This document shows, piece after piece, positions 24,560 to 34,132 of a DNA stretch of 64,000 nucleotides. Every line of letters starts with the position of its first letter. The stretch's first letter is position 1. The translations under genes and the position numbers were made by a program. Location of the stretch: NCBI GenBank assembly GCA_016742275.1, contig JACVCD010000008.1, positions 163,838-227,837 of the forward strand, read 5' to 3'. A model generated the notes under the pieces. It did no database searches. It had not been told where the DNA came from and worked only from the letters and a program-made list of their open reading frames with translations. The DNA comes from Gemmatimonadaceae bacterium (GTDB taxonomy: Bacteria > Gemmatimonadota > Gemmatimonadetes > Gemmatimonadales > Gemmatimonadaceae).

Positions 24560-26082
24560 AGTAGTTCCCGCTGTTGTACTTGCGACTGCACTACATGCGC
24601 CGCGTGATACGCCGACCGAAAGCGCGCGATTGGCTCTCGGTACGCTGCGACCGCAGCTGAATCAGGCACGCTCGGTGGCGTACGCTGCAATGTTTGCGCG
24701 GCCGCTTCGGAGAGATCGGCAAATGCTCCGACACCTACAGCGGCCATGAGAGCGGCACCATAAGCAGGACCTTCCTCACGATCGACTGTGCTGACGGGCA
24801 CGCCAAAAATCTCGGACTGCAGTTGTCGGATCAGCGCGCTCTTTGCACCACCACCCGTCAGCAGCAACTCACGTGGTGACATGCCAAGTTCTCGCAGAAT
24901 CGATACCGAATCATTGAGAGCAAAACACACACCCTCGAGTACGGCGCGTGTCATGTGCGCGCGGGTATGTGCCAGACTGAGTCCAAGCAGCGCACCACGC
25001 GCCGACGCATCACGATGCGGTGTACGCTCTCCCTGCAGGTACGGAAGAAACACCACACCATCTGCGCCAGGATGAATTGCCGCTGCTTCCGCATCGAGCG
25101 CCCGCAACGCCTCGACCTCCGGCAACTCGCGCGCACACTGTTCACGGTACCAACTGAACGCACCGCCGGCCGACAGCACGACTCCCATGAGATACCAGGT
25201 GTCGGGTGCGACATGACAGAATGTGTGAGCACGCAGCCCAGGGTCGACCAGCGGCTGTGAGGTAGGAGCGAGCACCGTACCCGAAGTGCCCCAGCTCGCC
25301 ACCGCTTCACCGGGGGCGATGACACCAACACCCGCAGCGCCACACGCATTGTCGGCGCCACCACCAACTACTGGCGTGCCTTCGCGCAGACCCGTCAATG
25401 TCGCAGCATGCGCATGCACCGCTCCATGAACGGCCATGGATGGTGCGACATCAGGAAGCAACGTGCGCGAGATGTTCACAGCCGACAGCAGGTCAGTACT
25501 CCACCGCAGCGTGGCCGGATCAAACATCAGGGTGCCAGACGCATCCGACGGCTCAGTGGAAACAGCACCTGTCAACCGATAGCGAATGAAATCCTTGGCC
25601 AGCAGCACCGTCGCAAGACGCGTAAAGGCTTCGGGCTCGTGACGTCTCAACCACAGCACCTTCGGAAGCGTGAATCCTTCGAGCGCGGGATTACGCACCC
25701 AATCGCGCAGATGTGATTCGCCACCTGCTGATTGGGTGATCTCCTGACACTCCTGAGTGGTGCGACCATCACACCACAGCAGCGCCGGGCGTATGACTTC
25801 ACCAGTACGATCGAGAAACACCGACGAGTGCATCTGCCCGGAAATGCCGATCGACGACACGACGGCGTCCGGATGCTTGGCCAACACATCGCGAATGGAT
25901 GCGATCGTCGCCTGCCACCACGTTTCCGGATCCTGTTCCGCCCAACCTGGAAATGGCGTACTGAGCGCAAGTGGTGTCAGTGCCGATGCGGTCACGCGAC
26001 CCGAGCCTTCCACAAGAATGGCCTTCACCCCACTCGTGCCGATATCGAGACCGAGAAATACGCTGACACCACTCGCAGTCAT
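24556..26082 (-). CDS. xylB: Xylulokinase
   Basis: 508 residues of the FGGY kinase family. The first ATP-binding motif is FLGLDIGTSGVKAILVEGSG; WAEQDPETWWQATIASIRDV, SIGISGQMHSSVFLD, ALLWCDGRTTQECQ and GGGADNACGAAGVGVIAPGE agree with xylulokinases, and ELLLTGGGAKSALIRQLQSE is the adenine-binding part. It phosphorylates D-xylulose to xylulose 5-phosphate, which enters the pentose phosphate pathway. The ATG starts one base after the xylA stop, so it is translated with xylose isomerase as the last gene of the LacI-GH67-xylA-xylB unit. Confidence 0.95.
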   Translation of the reverse strand: MTASGVSVFLGLDIGTSGVKAILVEGSGRVTASALTPLALSTPFPGWAEQDPETWWQATIASIRDVLAKHPDAVVSSIGISGQMHSSVFLDRTGEVIRPALLWCDGRTTQECQEITQSAGGESHLRDWVRNPALEGFTLPKVLWLRRHEPEAFTRLATVLLAKDFIRYRLTGAVSTEPSDASGTLMFDPATLRWSTDLLSAVNISRTLLPDVAPSMAVHGAVHAHAATLTGLREGTPVVGGGADNACGAAGVGVIAPGEAVASWGTSGTVLAPTSQPLVDPGLRAHTFCHVAPDTWYLMGVVLSAGGAFSWYREQCARELPEVEALRALDAEAAAIHPGADGVVFLPYLQGERTPHRDASARGALLGLSLAHTRAHMTRAVLEGVCFALNDSVSILRELGMSPRELLLTGGGAKSALIRQLQSEIFGVPVSTVDREEGPAYGAALMAAVGVGAFADLSEAAAQTLQRTPPSVPDSAAVAAYREPIARFRSAYHAAHVVQSQVQQRELL

Positions 26083-26083
26083 C

Positions 26084-27259
26084 TCAGCGCACTCCGAGCA
26101 AGACTTCCATCGTCAGCTGATCGAGACGCTCGTAACCAAATCCCTGCGCGCGCGCCGATACGACATCGATGGTTTCCGATTTGAGCGCGGCGGCGTGTGA
26201 TGCGGAGAAGCGCGGGAATGGCTCGGAGCCCTCCGCGCGCGCGCGAATGTCCGCCAGTCGCTGCTGGATTTCCGTGTCGGCGTTGTAGCGTGCCACCTTG
26301 TCCAGCAAAATGAGATACGTGCGCATGCTGCCCGCAGCAAATTCCCACACACCGGCTTCGTCTTCGGCGCGATATGCGTGGCTGTCGAAGTGCCGCATGC
26401 CGGTGTAGCCCGCGTCTTCCAGCAGCTTGACGAGGAAAAACGCCTGCTTGGGATCTTCGCTGCCAAACCGATGATCCTGATCGTAACGACCAGGCTTCTG
26501 TCCGTTGAGATCGATATGGAACAGTTTGCCCGCATCGAGCGCCTGGGCCACGCCATGCGCAAAGTCGAGTCCGGCCATGGTGTCGTGCGCCACTTCCGGA
26601 TTCACACCCACCATATCCGGATGATCAAGTGTGGTGATGAACGCCAAGGCGTGACCAATTGTGGGAAGGAAGATGTCACCACGCGGTTCGTTGGGCTTTG
26701 GTTCGAGCGCGAACTTGTAGTTGTATCCCTGCGCGATGTTGTACTCGCACAGATAGTTCATGGCTTCGCGATACCAGGCGATGCCCGTGCGCGGATCCTT
26801 GGCGGCATTGGTTTCCACGCCTTCGCGTCCGCCCCAGAACACATAGGTGCTGGCACCAAGCTCGATGCCAAGGTCCATCGAACGCATGGTCTTCTGAATG
26901 GCGTACTTGCGTACGCGGGCATCGTTGCTGGTGAACGCGCCATCGCGGAACGCCGGGTCGGTGAAGAGGTTGGTCGTGGCCATTGGCACCTTCATACCGG
27001 TGGCCGATAACGCGGCCTTGAACTCACGCACGATACGATCACGCTCTGCCGTCGAGGCGTCGCGCGGGATCAGATCTTCGTCATGGAGATTCACACCATA
27101 CGCACCGAGCGTGGCCAGCTTTTCGACGATATACGTCGGAGCAAGCGGAGCACGAACCGGTTCACCAAACGGATCGCGTCCAATGTTGCCGACGGTCCAC
27201 AAGCCGAAGGTGAAACGATGTTCTGGGCGCGGGAGAAAGCGATCGGAATCGGCAGTCAT
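26084..27259 (-). CDS. xylA: Xylose isomerase (class I type)
   Basis: 391 residues from the ATG at 27259, which overlaps the GH67 stop as ATGA; the frame is open further upstream but this start is the likely one. The N-terminus [18 protein letters not shown] and the absence of the about 40-residue extension of class II enzymes mark the Actinobacteria-like class I. Active-site features are [11 protein letters not shown] (catalytic His/Asp), [13 protein letters not shown], and [20 protein letters not shown] with metal ligands. It converts D-xylose to D-xylulose in the cytosol, directly before XylB. Confidence 0.96.
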   Translation of the reverse strand: MTADSDRFLPRPEHRFTFGLWTVGNIGRDPFGEPVRAPLAPTYIVEKLATLGAYGVNLHDEDLIPRDASTAERDRIVREFKAALSATGMKVPMATTNLFTDPAFRDGAFTSNDARVRKYAIQKTMRSMDLGIELGASTYVFWGGREGVETNAAKDPRTGIAWYREAMNYLCEYNIAQGYNYKFALEPKPNEPRGDIFLPTIGHALAFITTLDHPDMVGVNPEVAHDTMAGLDFAHGVAQALDAGKLFHIDLNGQKPGRYDQDHRFGSEDPKQAFFLVKLLEDAGYTGMRHFDSHAYRAEDEAGVWEFAAGSMRTYLILLDKVARYNADTEIQQRLADIRARAEGSEPFPRFSASHAAALKSETIDVVSARAQGFGYERLDQLTMEVLLGVR

Positions 27260-29586
27260 TGGCGTGAGGGAGTGGGAGGGGTCGTGAGGTCTGGGCAACG
27301 CGGCTTGTCGCGATCAGGCGGACAGCGTAGCCGGCGATAAAGGTCGAACGAGTGTGCCGGTGTCTCGACGCCACGGGGCAGTGGTTGTCTCGAGAACTGG
27401 CTGAAGTAGAGCAGGGAGGCATCACGCCACCAGCGCGCTTCCTGTTCCTGAATGGCGAGAAATTCTGCGACCTGCTTGTGACGCGGCGCATCGATATGCG
27501 AGCGAACGCTGGTCCATGCGCGCTGCATGGCGCGGACACTGTCCACACCTTCCTGGTAGCGCAGCGCCAGGTCGTTCCACAGCGTGCGACCACTCTTTGT
27601 GCGCTCGTTCCAGCCAACACGGTGGAACCACAGCAGCACATTGTCGGGCACTGTGCTGCGCTGTGCGAACTGTTGCGCTACCGGTGGTGCGTACTGCGCA
27701 ATGGCATTGCTGCCGCGTGCGGTGCGATCAAATCCTATCGCGGTGGTGTCTGCGCGATGGTAGTAAGATGGCGTCCAGTCAGCGCGTCCACCGTTGGCCC
27801 ATGCGCCAGGTCCATAGTGGTGGTTGGTGGCCATGATGTGCGCGAGACCGAGTGGTGTCATGTAATTCACCACGGCTTCACGCGAGACCAGCATGAGGTG
27901 CCGGATTACAGGAATCGCGCGCGCATCCGTCGTGAGTGTCTGACGAATCCACTCGTCGGCAATTGTGGACGACGACAGCGAAGGGTCCCATGCCAGTCGC
28001 CCGTATGCGTACCAATTGGCCTGGTTGAAGTGCGAACCCGTCCAGTCACGGTCGTTGCCAATGTTGGCAACACCGGCGATGGCGGACAGCGTGTGCCGAT
28101 CAACCGAACCATCGATGATGCGCGCGACCGTGGTTCCACGACCCTTGGACCAGGTGTCCGCGTCGAGCACTTCCTTGAAGTACGGAGCCATGAACACGAG
28201 GTGTGTGTCCTGGCCGAGGTACTCCTTGGTGATCTGGAACTCCATCACCAATGGAGTGCGCGGCATGGCACCGAACAGCGGATGAAAGGGCTCGCGCGGC
28301 TGAAAGTCGAGCGCACCATTCTTCACCTGCACCATCACATTGCTGCGGAATGTCCCGTCGAGTGGCTTGAACTCATCCCACGCCTGCCGCACGCGATCCA
28401 CCGGAACATCATTGCTGTATACGAACGCGCGCCACATGACCACACCGCCATGCGGTTGCAAGGCATCCGCGAGCATGTTGGCGCCATCTGCATGTGAGCG
28501 CTTGTAGTCCTGCGGTCCCGGCTGGCCCTCCGAATTCGCCTTTACGACCACACCACCGAAATCGGGGATAGAATCGTAAATCTCGGCGATCTTGCTGTTC
28601 CACCATGCGCGCACTGCCGGATCCAGCGGATCGGCTGTGCGAAGTCCACCGATCTCGATGGGTGCGCTGAATCGCGCGGTGAGATAGGTGCGAAGGCCAT
28701 ACGGCCGAAAGATCCGCGCGAGGGCCGCCACTTTACTCAGATAGGCGGATGTGAGCACGGTGGCGTTGGCATTCACATTGGTGAGCACCGTCCCATTGAT
28801 GCCAAGGGAGGCGTTGGCGCGGGCGTAATCGCGATAGCGTGTAAGGAGTGAGTCGGGAAGCGGACCAGGGAGCGCCTGCCAGTCCCATAGCGACTTGCCG
28901 GCGTATCCACGTTCCACCGATCGATCGAGATTATCCCAATGATTGAGGATGCGTCGCTGAATGCGCGGTCTGCTGGTGATCTGCAGTGTGGTGATGGATT
29001 CGCGCGTCTGCAGCAATCGCAGCAGATGGAAGACGCCGTGGAGCGTTCCAACGTCAGTGTTTGCGACGATGTAGATGGCGCTTTGCGCTGCGCCCTTCCC
29101 GGGAATGGGCAAAGTGCGCACAACGAATCCTTCGTTGCCCGTGCGCGCGAGTTCAGCGCGCAGCGGAGCCGGGAATGTCGTACGGTGTTCAGCAAAGGCG
29201 CTGGTCAACGTTGCTGTGGTGGCAACAATGACGGCGCCGCTGTTGGCGTCTTTCAGTGCATCGATGCGCTCCGGCGCTGATCCCAGCATGCCGGAGACTC
29301 CGCGATGCAATTCATCGCGGGCGATGTCGAGTGTTGGTGTTGCACCCAATACCACCAGCTGCTTCAGGCGTGATCGATAGGCCGTTGAAGTAGCCGCGTC
29401 CGTGATGGGACGATAGCGGAGCCAGAGATCGTAACCGTCTTCGATTGCTGGTGCAGCAGTGGGCGCAATATTCCGTGTCGCCATGGCCGGTGCGTGCGCC
29501 ATGCCTGATACGGCCAGCAGACCGATAGCAACAGGCAACGACTTCATAACAAGTCGACGGGACCGCCGACGCACAGTACGGAACAT
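27256..29586 (-). CDS. aguA: Alpha-glucuronidase, glycoside hydrolase family 67, with Tat-like signal
   Basis: 776 residues. GH67 features include [60 protein letters not shown] (catalytic region), and [20 protein letters not shown], which carries the catalytic Asp and Glu. GH67 removes 4-O-methyl-glucuronic acid from the non-reducing terminal xylose of short xylo-oligomers. The start at 29586 keeps SRRLVMK, close to the twin-arginine consensus SRRxFLK, followed by a hydrophobic stretch ending AHAPAMA, so export by Tat to the periplasm is likely. An ATG at 29547 would lose the twin arginines. It lies 11 bp after the LacI gene. Confidence 0.93.
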   Translation of the reverse strand: MFRTVRRRSRRLVMKSLPVAIGLLAVSGMAHAPAMATRNIAPTAAPAIEDGYDLWLRYRPITDAATSTAYRSRLKQLVVLGATPTLDIARDELHRGVSGMLGSAPERIDALKDANSGAVIVATTATLTSAFAEHRTTFPAPLRAELARTGNEGFVVRTLPIPGKGAAQSAIYIVANTDVGTLHGVFHLLRLLQTRESITTLQITSRPRIQRRILNHWDNLDRSVERGYAGKSLWDWQALPGPLPDSLLTRYRDYARANASLGINGTVLTNVNANATVLTSAYLSKVAALARIFRPYGLRTYLTARFSAPIEIGGLRTADPLDPAVRAWWNSKIAEIYDSIPDFGGVVVKANSEGQPGPQDYKRSHADGANMLADALQPHGGVVMWRAFVYSNDVPVDRVRQAWDEFKPLDGTFRSNVMVQVKNGALDFQPREPFHPLFGAMPRTPLVMEFQITKEYLGQDTHLVFMAPYFKEVLDADTWSKGRGTTVARIIDGSVDRHTLSAIAGVANIGNDRDWTGSHFNQANWYAYGRLAWDPSLSSSTIADEWIRQTLTTDARAIPVIRHLMLVSREAVVNYMTPLGLAHIMATNHHYGPGAWANGGRADWTPSYYHRADTTAIGFDRTARGSNAIAQYAPPVAQQFAQRSTVPDNVLLWFHRVGWNERTKSGRTLWNDLALRYQEGVDSVRAMQRAWTSVRSHIDAPRHKQVAEFLAIQEQEARWWRDASLLYFSQFSRQPLPRGVETPAHSFDLYRRLRCPPDRDKPRCPDLTTPPTPSRQ

Positions 29587-29597
29587 GGACGTTCGAG

Positions 29598-30617
29598 TCA
29601 GGACTGTTTTGGCGGGGCCGTCGTGCCACGCACAACCAGGCGCGGCGGGATGAGCACGTGACTGGCGCTTTCGCGTTTGCCGGTGAGACGCTCGAGCAGC
29701 AGACGCACCGCTGTGCGCCCCATATCGGGACGTGGTTGATCCACCGTGGTGAGATGGATCTGACTGACGGCAGCAAGTGATGTATTGTCGTAGCCCACGA
29801 CCGATACGTCTTCGGGCACGCGCAATCCGCGTTCGGCCAGCGCGCTCAATGCACCCAACGCTGCCAGGTCGTTGGCAACAAACACGGCGGTTGGCGGTGT
29901 GGGGCTGTCGAATAGCACCGCAATACCCTGCCGTCCACCTTCATCGGAGTACGCGCCAGGCACGATCTGCACGAACTCCGTGAGTTCGCGTTTTTGCATG
30001 GAGCGCTCGTAGCCACGCCGACGTTCCGCCGCACCGGCCGCATTGCCACCATCGATGTGGGCAATGCGACGATGCCCGAGTTCGGCGAGATGTTGCACGA
30101 TGAGCGAAGCACCGCGCGGGTCATCATTCGCTACGCTATCCACACTGGCGATGCGTGCATGACGCGCGACGAGCACCACTGGCACTTCCTTGCTGCTCGA
30201 TGTGATACCACCCGTCTCGATCATCGGCGACGCGAGAATGAGCCCGTCGATGCGAAGTTCGAGCAGTGTATCGAGTGCGCGACGTTCGGCGTTCTCGCGC
30301 TGATCGACCACACTCATGATGGTGCTGTAGCCGCGCTCTCCCGCCTCGGCCTGCAAACCGTCGATCACTTCCGCAAAGAACGGATTGTGCAAGTCGGAGA
30401 GCAGTACGCCAATGAGATGCGAACGGCGTTGCACGAGCGTTCGTGCGACTGCATTGGGGCGATATCCCAATGCCGCTGCAGATGCGAGCACGAGCTCGCG
30501 TTTTTCGAGACTGACGTTTTTTGCGCCCCGCATGACGAGAGACACCAGCGATTTCGACACGCCGGCAGCGGCAGCGACATCGATGATGGTAGGGCGACCA
30601 GACTTGGGTGCAGACAT
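29598..30617 (-). CDS. LacI family transcriptional regulator of the xylan locus
   Basis: 339 residues from the ATG at 30617 (MSAPKSGRPTIIDVAAAAGV). The helix-turn-helix is at about 10-30 (TIIDVAAAAGVSKSLVSLVM) and the hinge helix at about 52-60 (YRPNAVARTL), whose leucine inserts into a central CpG of the operator in this family. Residues about 65-335 are the periplasmic-binding-protein-like effector domain (LIGVLLSDLHNPFFAEVIDG, DGLILASPMIETGG, AVFVANDLAALGALSALAER, VSVVGYDNTSLA). The effector is probably a xylo-oligomer, xylose or uronate; this is inference from its neighbours. Three TGGAACGTTCCA palindromes in the divergent spacer are its likely operators. The same frame is open far upstream to 31493, but that part is not real. 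Confidence 0.93.
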   Translation of the reverse strand: MSAPKSGRPTIIDVAAAAGVSKSLVSLVMRGAKNVSLEKRELVLASAAALGYRPNAVARTLVQRRSHLIGVLLSDLHNPFFAEVIDGLQAEAGERGYSTIMSVVDQRENAERRALDTLLELRIDGLILASPMIETGGITSSSKEVPVVLVARHARIASVDSVANDDPRGASLIVQHLAELGHRRIAHIDGGNAAGAAERRRGYERSMQKRELTEFVQIVPGAYSDEGGRQGIAVLFDSPTPPTAVFVANDLAALGALSALAERGLRVPEDVSVVGYDNTSLAAVSQIHLTTVDQPRPDMGRTAVRLLLERLTGKRESASHVLIPPRLVVRGTTAPPKQS

Positions 30618-30637
30618 CAGTAGAAGCGTCGCGGGTG

Positions 30638-30679
30638 TTGGAACGCGATTGGAAACGCGGTTGGAACGAACGTGGAATG
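30638..30679. repeat. Helically phased TTGGAA half-site array before the LacI gene
   Basis: TTGGAACGCGA (30638), TTGGAAACGCGG (30649), TTGGAACGAACG (30661) and GTGGAATGATG (30672) follow one another every 11-12 bp, about one helical turn. TGGAACG is the half-site of the operator palindromes at 30781-30824. The array lies 21-62 bp upstream of the LacI start, so weaker regulator binding and autoregulation are plausible. Confidence 0.6.
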
Positions 30680-30742
30680 ATGCGGAGTGCGCGTCCACGC
30701 CGGCGGGAAGGAGTTCCGGCGAAGAATTTGATGCAGCGGCTG

Positions 30743-30771
30743 TTGACACGTTCAAAATGAACGCACATGTT
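30743..30771 (+). promoter_or_regulatory. Candidate promoter for SusC side with internal palindrome
   Basis: TTGACA (30743-30748) matches a -35 box; 17 bases later CATGTT (30766-30771) is only a weak -10. Between them lies the perfect palindrome CGTTCA-AAA-TGAACG (30749-30763). The LacI-type operators begin 10 bp downstream, where a bound repressor would block initiation. The promoter assignment is tentative; the palindrome is plain. Confidence 0.4.
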
Positions 30772-30780
30772 GGTCGCCGC

Positions 30781-30824
30781 TGGAACGTTCCATGGAACGT
30801 TCCACTGCTTGATGGAACGTTCCA
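30781..30824. promoter_or_regulatory. Three LacI-type operators TGGAACGTTCCA
   Basis: The perfect 12-bp palindrome TGGAACGTTCCA occurs at 30781-30792, directly abutting 30793-30804, and again at 30813-30824. Each has the central CG step required by LacI-family hinge helices. They lie between the divergent LacI gene and the SusC gene, so they are the best candidates for binding of the adjacent regulator and probably control both arms of the locus. Confidence 0.8.
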
Positions 30825-30847
30825 TGATTGTCGCTCGGTGTCAAGAG

Positions 30848-30985
30848 AGTCCCGCCGACCCCCGCTCTCGCTGCTGTCAGTCCCGCCCCTCCCGCCTCCG
30901 CTGTCCTGTAGCTCCCGCCTCCGCAGCTCCCGCCCCTCGAAGCTCCCGCTGTTCGCAGTTCCTCCCCGTAGTTCCCTCCCGCCGT
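30848..30985 (+). repeat. Degenerate 15-16-bp tandem repeat, pyrimidine-rich, upstream of SusC
   Basis: Units beginning AGTCCCGCC or AGCTCCCGCC start at 30848, 30879, 30910, 30925, 30941, 30957 (AGTTCCTCC) and 30970 (AGTTCCCTCC). The spacing is 31, 31, 15, 16, 16 and 13 bp, i.e. a basic period of about 15.5. The whole region from 30848 to about 31020 is strongly pyrimidine-rich on the plus strand and contains no credible gene. It probably lies in the transcribed leader of the SusC gene. Confidence 0.65.
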
Positions 30986-31049
30986 CCCCACCCCTGTGGC
31001 GCTCTGTGCCCACCCCCCTACCTATGTCCATCCTCTGGAGGGTCCGTTG

Positions 31050-34000
31050 ATGCGATGCTGGATCGTGCTCCTGGGCCTCACCCTGCTTGCGGCCGGAGAC
31101 GCCGCCGCGCAGGCGACGGGTCGCATCACCGGCACCGTCACGGTCGATTCCGGCAAGCCGTTGCCGAATGTGACTGTTGCAGTCTCCGGTAGTACCGTCA
31201 GCGCCATCACTGACGCCAATGGTCGCTACAATCTCGTAAACGCACCCGTCGGAACGCAGACGATCGTTGCGCGATTGCTTGGCTACACACGTGACAGTGC
31301 TGTCGTCACTGTTGCCGCCGGTCAGACCGTCACGCGCAACTTCAGCCTCACCACCGCTCCGACGAATCTCACGGGCATGGTGGTGGTGGGATACGGCACG
31401 CAAGAACGCCGCAACGTGACGAGCGCGCTCACGACGGTGACCGCCGAAAAAATGAAAGACATCCCCACCAGCGATCCGATGAAGGCGCTGCAAGGACGCA
31501 TACCCGGTGTCGAAATCGTCACCAACAGCAATGAGCCGGGCGCGAACATGCAGGTGCGCATTCGTGGTGTGCGCTCCATGTCGAGTGAGCGCAACGAACC
31601 GCTCTATGTCGTGGACGGTATCCCGATCAATGGTGGCATCGGTGATTTCAATCCGGCCATCATCGACAACATCACCGTGCTCAAGGACGCATCAGCGACA
31701 GCCATCTATGGCAGCCGCGGTGCAAACGGCGTGGTGCTCGTCACGACCAAGAAAGGTTCGACCGATGGTCGTCTGCGCACGTCGTACAGCGTGGACAGCT
31801 ACTACGGATCGCAGACACCGCTGCAGATCATCCCGATGATGAACATGCAGCAGTTCGTGAAGTATCTGCAGGACGCTGCGGCCATCAATGGCCAGGACAC
31901 ATCACTGGCTCGTGTACTCGCCGGACAAACATTCGTGCCGGGCACCACGACGTCGAAGCGTCTCTATGCCTATCAGAACGGCATCGAAACTGACTGGCAG
32001 CGTGCCGTGCTGCGCGATGGATTGCAGCGAAACTTCCAGGCCAATGTGAGTGGTTCCGCCGCCGGCACCCGCTTCTCACTCTCCGGCAACTACTTCAATC
32101 AGGAAGGCGTGATCCCCGGTCAGGCCAGCACACGCGGCAATGCGTTCGCCACCGTAGACCACGTATCGAAGTACATGCAGCTCGGTGCGAGCATCTCACT
32201 CTCACGTTCACTGCAGGAAATCGGTGAAGGACAGGGCGCGTTCGGATACGCCACTGCTATGACGCCTTTTGGCCGACCGACGAACTATACCACGCCCGAT
32301 TCAGCAGGATTGCTCGATCCGCGGCCGGATGATGACCCACTCAATATCAATCCGCTGCTCGAAGCGCAGAGCATGATTCGTGATCAGACAACGACACGCG
32401 CCTTTGCTTCGCTGTACGGCACGCTGCAGCTCAGGCCCTGGCTCAGCTATCGCGTGAATTTCGGTCCCGACTACACCAATAGCAGTCTCGGTTGCTACAA
32501 CGATCCGTGGACACATGGTCCGTGCTCCAATCCTGGTGCCAACAGCGCCAATCAGGGTCAGCCGCCGCAGGCCATGCTGCGCAATCAGACGGACTTTGCC
32601 TACACGCTCGACAATCTGCTGCAGTTCAACAAGGTGATTGGCGATCACAACTTCGACGCCACCGCACTGTACAGCATTCAGAAGGATCGTTTCACGAAGG
32701 ACTCGATGTACGCCACGCAGCTCCCGTATAACACGCAGCTCTGGTACGATCTGGGCTCTGGTACGGCTGGAAACAATCTCAGTCTCATTTCCGAATGGGC
32801 GCTGCAGTCGTACATGGGGCGCGTGAACTACACGTTTAAGGATCGCTACACGCTGTCGGCCACTGGCCGAAGCGACGGATCGAGCCGTCTGGCACCGGGA
32901 AACCAGTGGGCGTTCTTCCCCTCGTTCTCCGCCGCATGGCAGATCGGTGATGAATCCTTCGTGCGGAATCTTGGCTGGTTTGATCAGCTCAAGCTGCGTG
33001 CGAGCTATGGTACCACGGGCAATACGTCCATCAGCCCGTACCAGACGCAGGGTACACTGACCTCCAAGCTCTACACATTCGGCACGACGCGCGTACGCGG
33101 CTATCGCCCGGGCACCATTGCGAACCCTGGGCTCACGTGGGAAAAGACGGACGCCACCAACTACGCGGTGGACTTTGCGGTTCTGCGAAGCCGTCTCTCC
33201 GGCAGCGTGGACGTCTATTCGCAGAACACACGTGATCTGCTGCTGTCGCGTCTTCTGCCAGTCACGTCCGGATTCACGTCGACGCTGCAGAACATTGGAT
33301 CGACGAAGAACTCGGGCGTCGAAGTGCTGCTGTCGACGATCAATCTGCAGAACTGGCACGGTCTCACATGGACCAGTGACATCAACTGGTCGACAAACAA
33401 GAACAAGATCACCGCGCTGCAGACAGGTTCTGCGCAGGATGTGAACAACGTCTGGTTCGTGGGGCAGCCCATCAACCTGACCGGCGATCCGCAGCGTCGT
33501 GTGTTCTACGACTGGAAGTGGGATGGCATCTGGCAGTACGGCGACTCCGTTGCCATGCGGGCGTTCAACGCCAACGGTGCCACGTTCCGTCCGGGCGATC
33601 CGCGTGTGAAGGACATCAATGGTGACGGCCGCATCAACGCTGATGACCGCATGATCGTGGGCACCAGCTATCCCAAGTGGATCGCCAGCTTGTACAACCG
33701 GTTCGAGTACAAGGGCTTCGATATCTCGGGTCTGCTCACGTGGAAACACGGCTACACGTTCATTGACGGCACGCCGCGCAGCTACACAGGTCGTCTCGGT
33801 GTGATGGCGGATATGGACTATTGGACGCCAACCAATCCATCGACGCGCAACCCGGCACCGAATCTCGGACAGGTTGAGCGTCTCTACGCCACCACGCGCC
33901 TCTACACCGATGGTTCGCACTGGCGTATCCGCAACATCACGCTGGGCTACACCATGCCTGCCAGTCTCACCAGCCGCATTGGCGCGCAGAGCATCCGCTT

Positions 34001-34118
34001 CTACGGCACCGCCCAGGATCCATACGTGCACACCAACTATCTCGGCGCAGATCCCGAGGTAGCGGGCGCCGCTCCGGCGCTGCGCACGTTGTTGATCGGC
34101 AGCAACATCACGTGGTGA
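31050..34118 (+). CDS. SusC/RagA-type TonB-dependent outer-membrane transporter
   Basis: 1022 residues from the ATG at 31050, which has GGAGG 9 bases before it; signal peptide MRCWIVLLGLTLLAAGDAAA. A carboxypeptidase-regulatory-like domain (GRITGTVTVDSGKPLPNVTV, about 23-100) precedes the TonB box region MVVVGYGTQERRNVTSA and the plug domain (LQGRIPGVEIV, EPLYVVDGIPINGG, VLKDASATAIYGSRGANGVV). The remainder is a beta barrel ending in LLIGSNITW with a terminal aromatic. With SusD it should import xylo-oligosaccharides across the outer membrane using TonB energy. SusCD pairs are best known from Bacteroidota. It heads the plus-strand enzyme operon; SusD follows 14 bp later. Confidence 0.96.
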   Translation: MRCWIVLLGLTLLAAGDAAAQATGRITGTVTVDSGKPLPNVTVAVSGSTVSAITDANGRYNLVNAPVGTQTIVARLLGYTRDSAVVTVAAGQTVTRNFSLTTAPTNLTGMVVVGYGTQERRNVTSALTTVTAEKMKDIPTSDPMKALQGRIPGVEIVTNSNEPGANMQVRIRGVRSMSSERNEPLYVVDGIPINGGIGDFNPAIIDNITVLKDASATAIYGSRGANGVVLVTTKKGSTDGRLRTSYSVDSYYGSQTPLQIIPMMNMQQFVKYLQDAAAINGQDTSLARVLAGQTFVPGTTTSKRLYAYQNGIETDWQRAVLRDGLQRNFQANVSGSAAGTRFSLSGNYFNQEGVIPGQASTRGNAFATVDHVSKYMQLGASISLSRSLQEIGEGQGAFGYATAMTPFGRPTNYTTPDSAGLLDPRPDDDPLNINPLLEAQSMIRDQTTTRAFASLYGTLQLRPWLSYRVNFGPDYTNSSLGCYNDPWTHGPCSNPGANSANQGQPPQAMLRNQTDFAYTLDNLLQFNKVIGDHNFDATALYSIQKDRFTKDSMYATQLPYNTQLWYDLGSGTAGNNLSLISEWALQSYMGRVNYTFKDRYTLSATGRSDGSSRLAPGNQWAFFPSFSAAWQIGDESFVRNLGWFDQLKLRASYGTTGNTSISPYQTQGTLTSKLYTFGTTRVRGYRPGTIANPGLTWEKTDATNYAVDFAVLRSRLSGSVDVYSQNTRDLLLSRLLPVTSGFTSTLQNIGSTKNSGVEVLLSTINLQNWHGLTWTSDINWSTNKNKITALQTGSAQDVNNVWFVGQPINLTGDPQRRVFYDWKWDGIWQYGDSVAMRAFNANGATFRPGDPRVKDINGDGRINADDRMIVGTSYPKWIASLYNRFEYKGFDISGLLTWKHGYTFIDGTPRSYTGRLGVMADMDYWTPTNPSTRNPAPNLGQVERLYATTRLYTDGSHWRIRNITLGYTMPASLTSRIGAQSIRFYGTAQDPYVHTNYLGADPEVAGAAPALRTLLIGSNITW

Positions 34119-34132
34119 GGGAGCCTACTTCC

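Noticed and set aside
27352..28497. A 381-codon plus-strand frame opposite GH67
   Set aside because: Antisense shadow of conserved GH67 catalytic sequence; no domain and no ribosome site.
30848..30985. A possible CRISPR array in the SusC leader
   Set aside because: Units are 13-31 bp apart, degenerate, have no unique spacers, and no cas gene is present.
30618..31493. A roughly 290-codon upstream extension of the LacI reading frame
   Set aside because: It covers the pyrimidine-rich repeat and the operators and overlaps the SusC start. The HTH begins right after the ATG at 30617, where family members begin.
32301..34031. A 576-codon open frame on the minus strand opposite SusC
   Set aside because: Antisense of a clear SusC barrel; no motif, no start context, Arg/Val-rich shadow composition.
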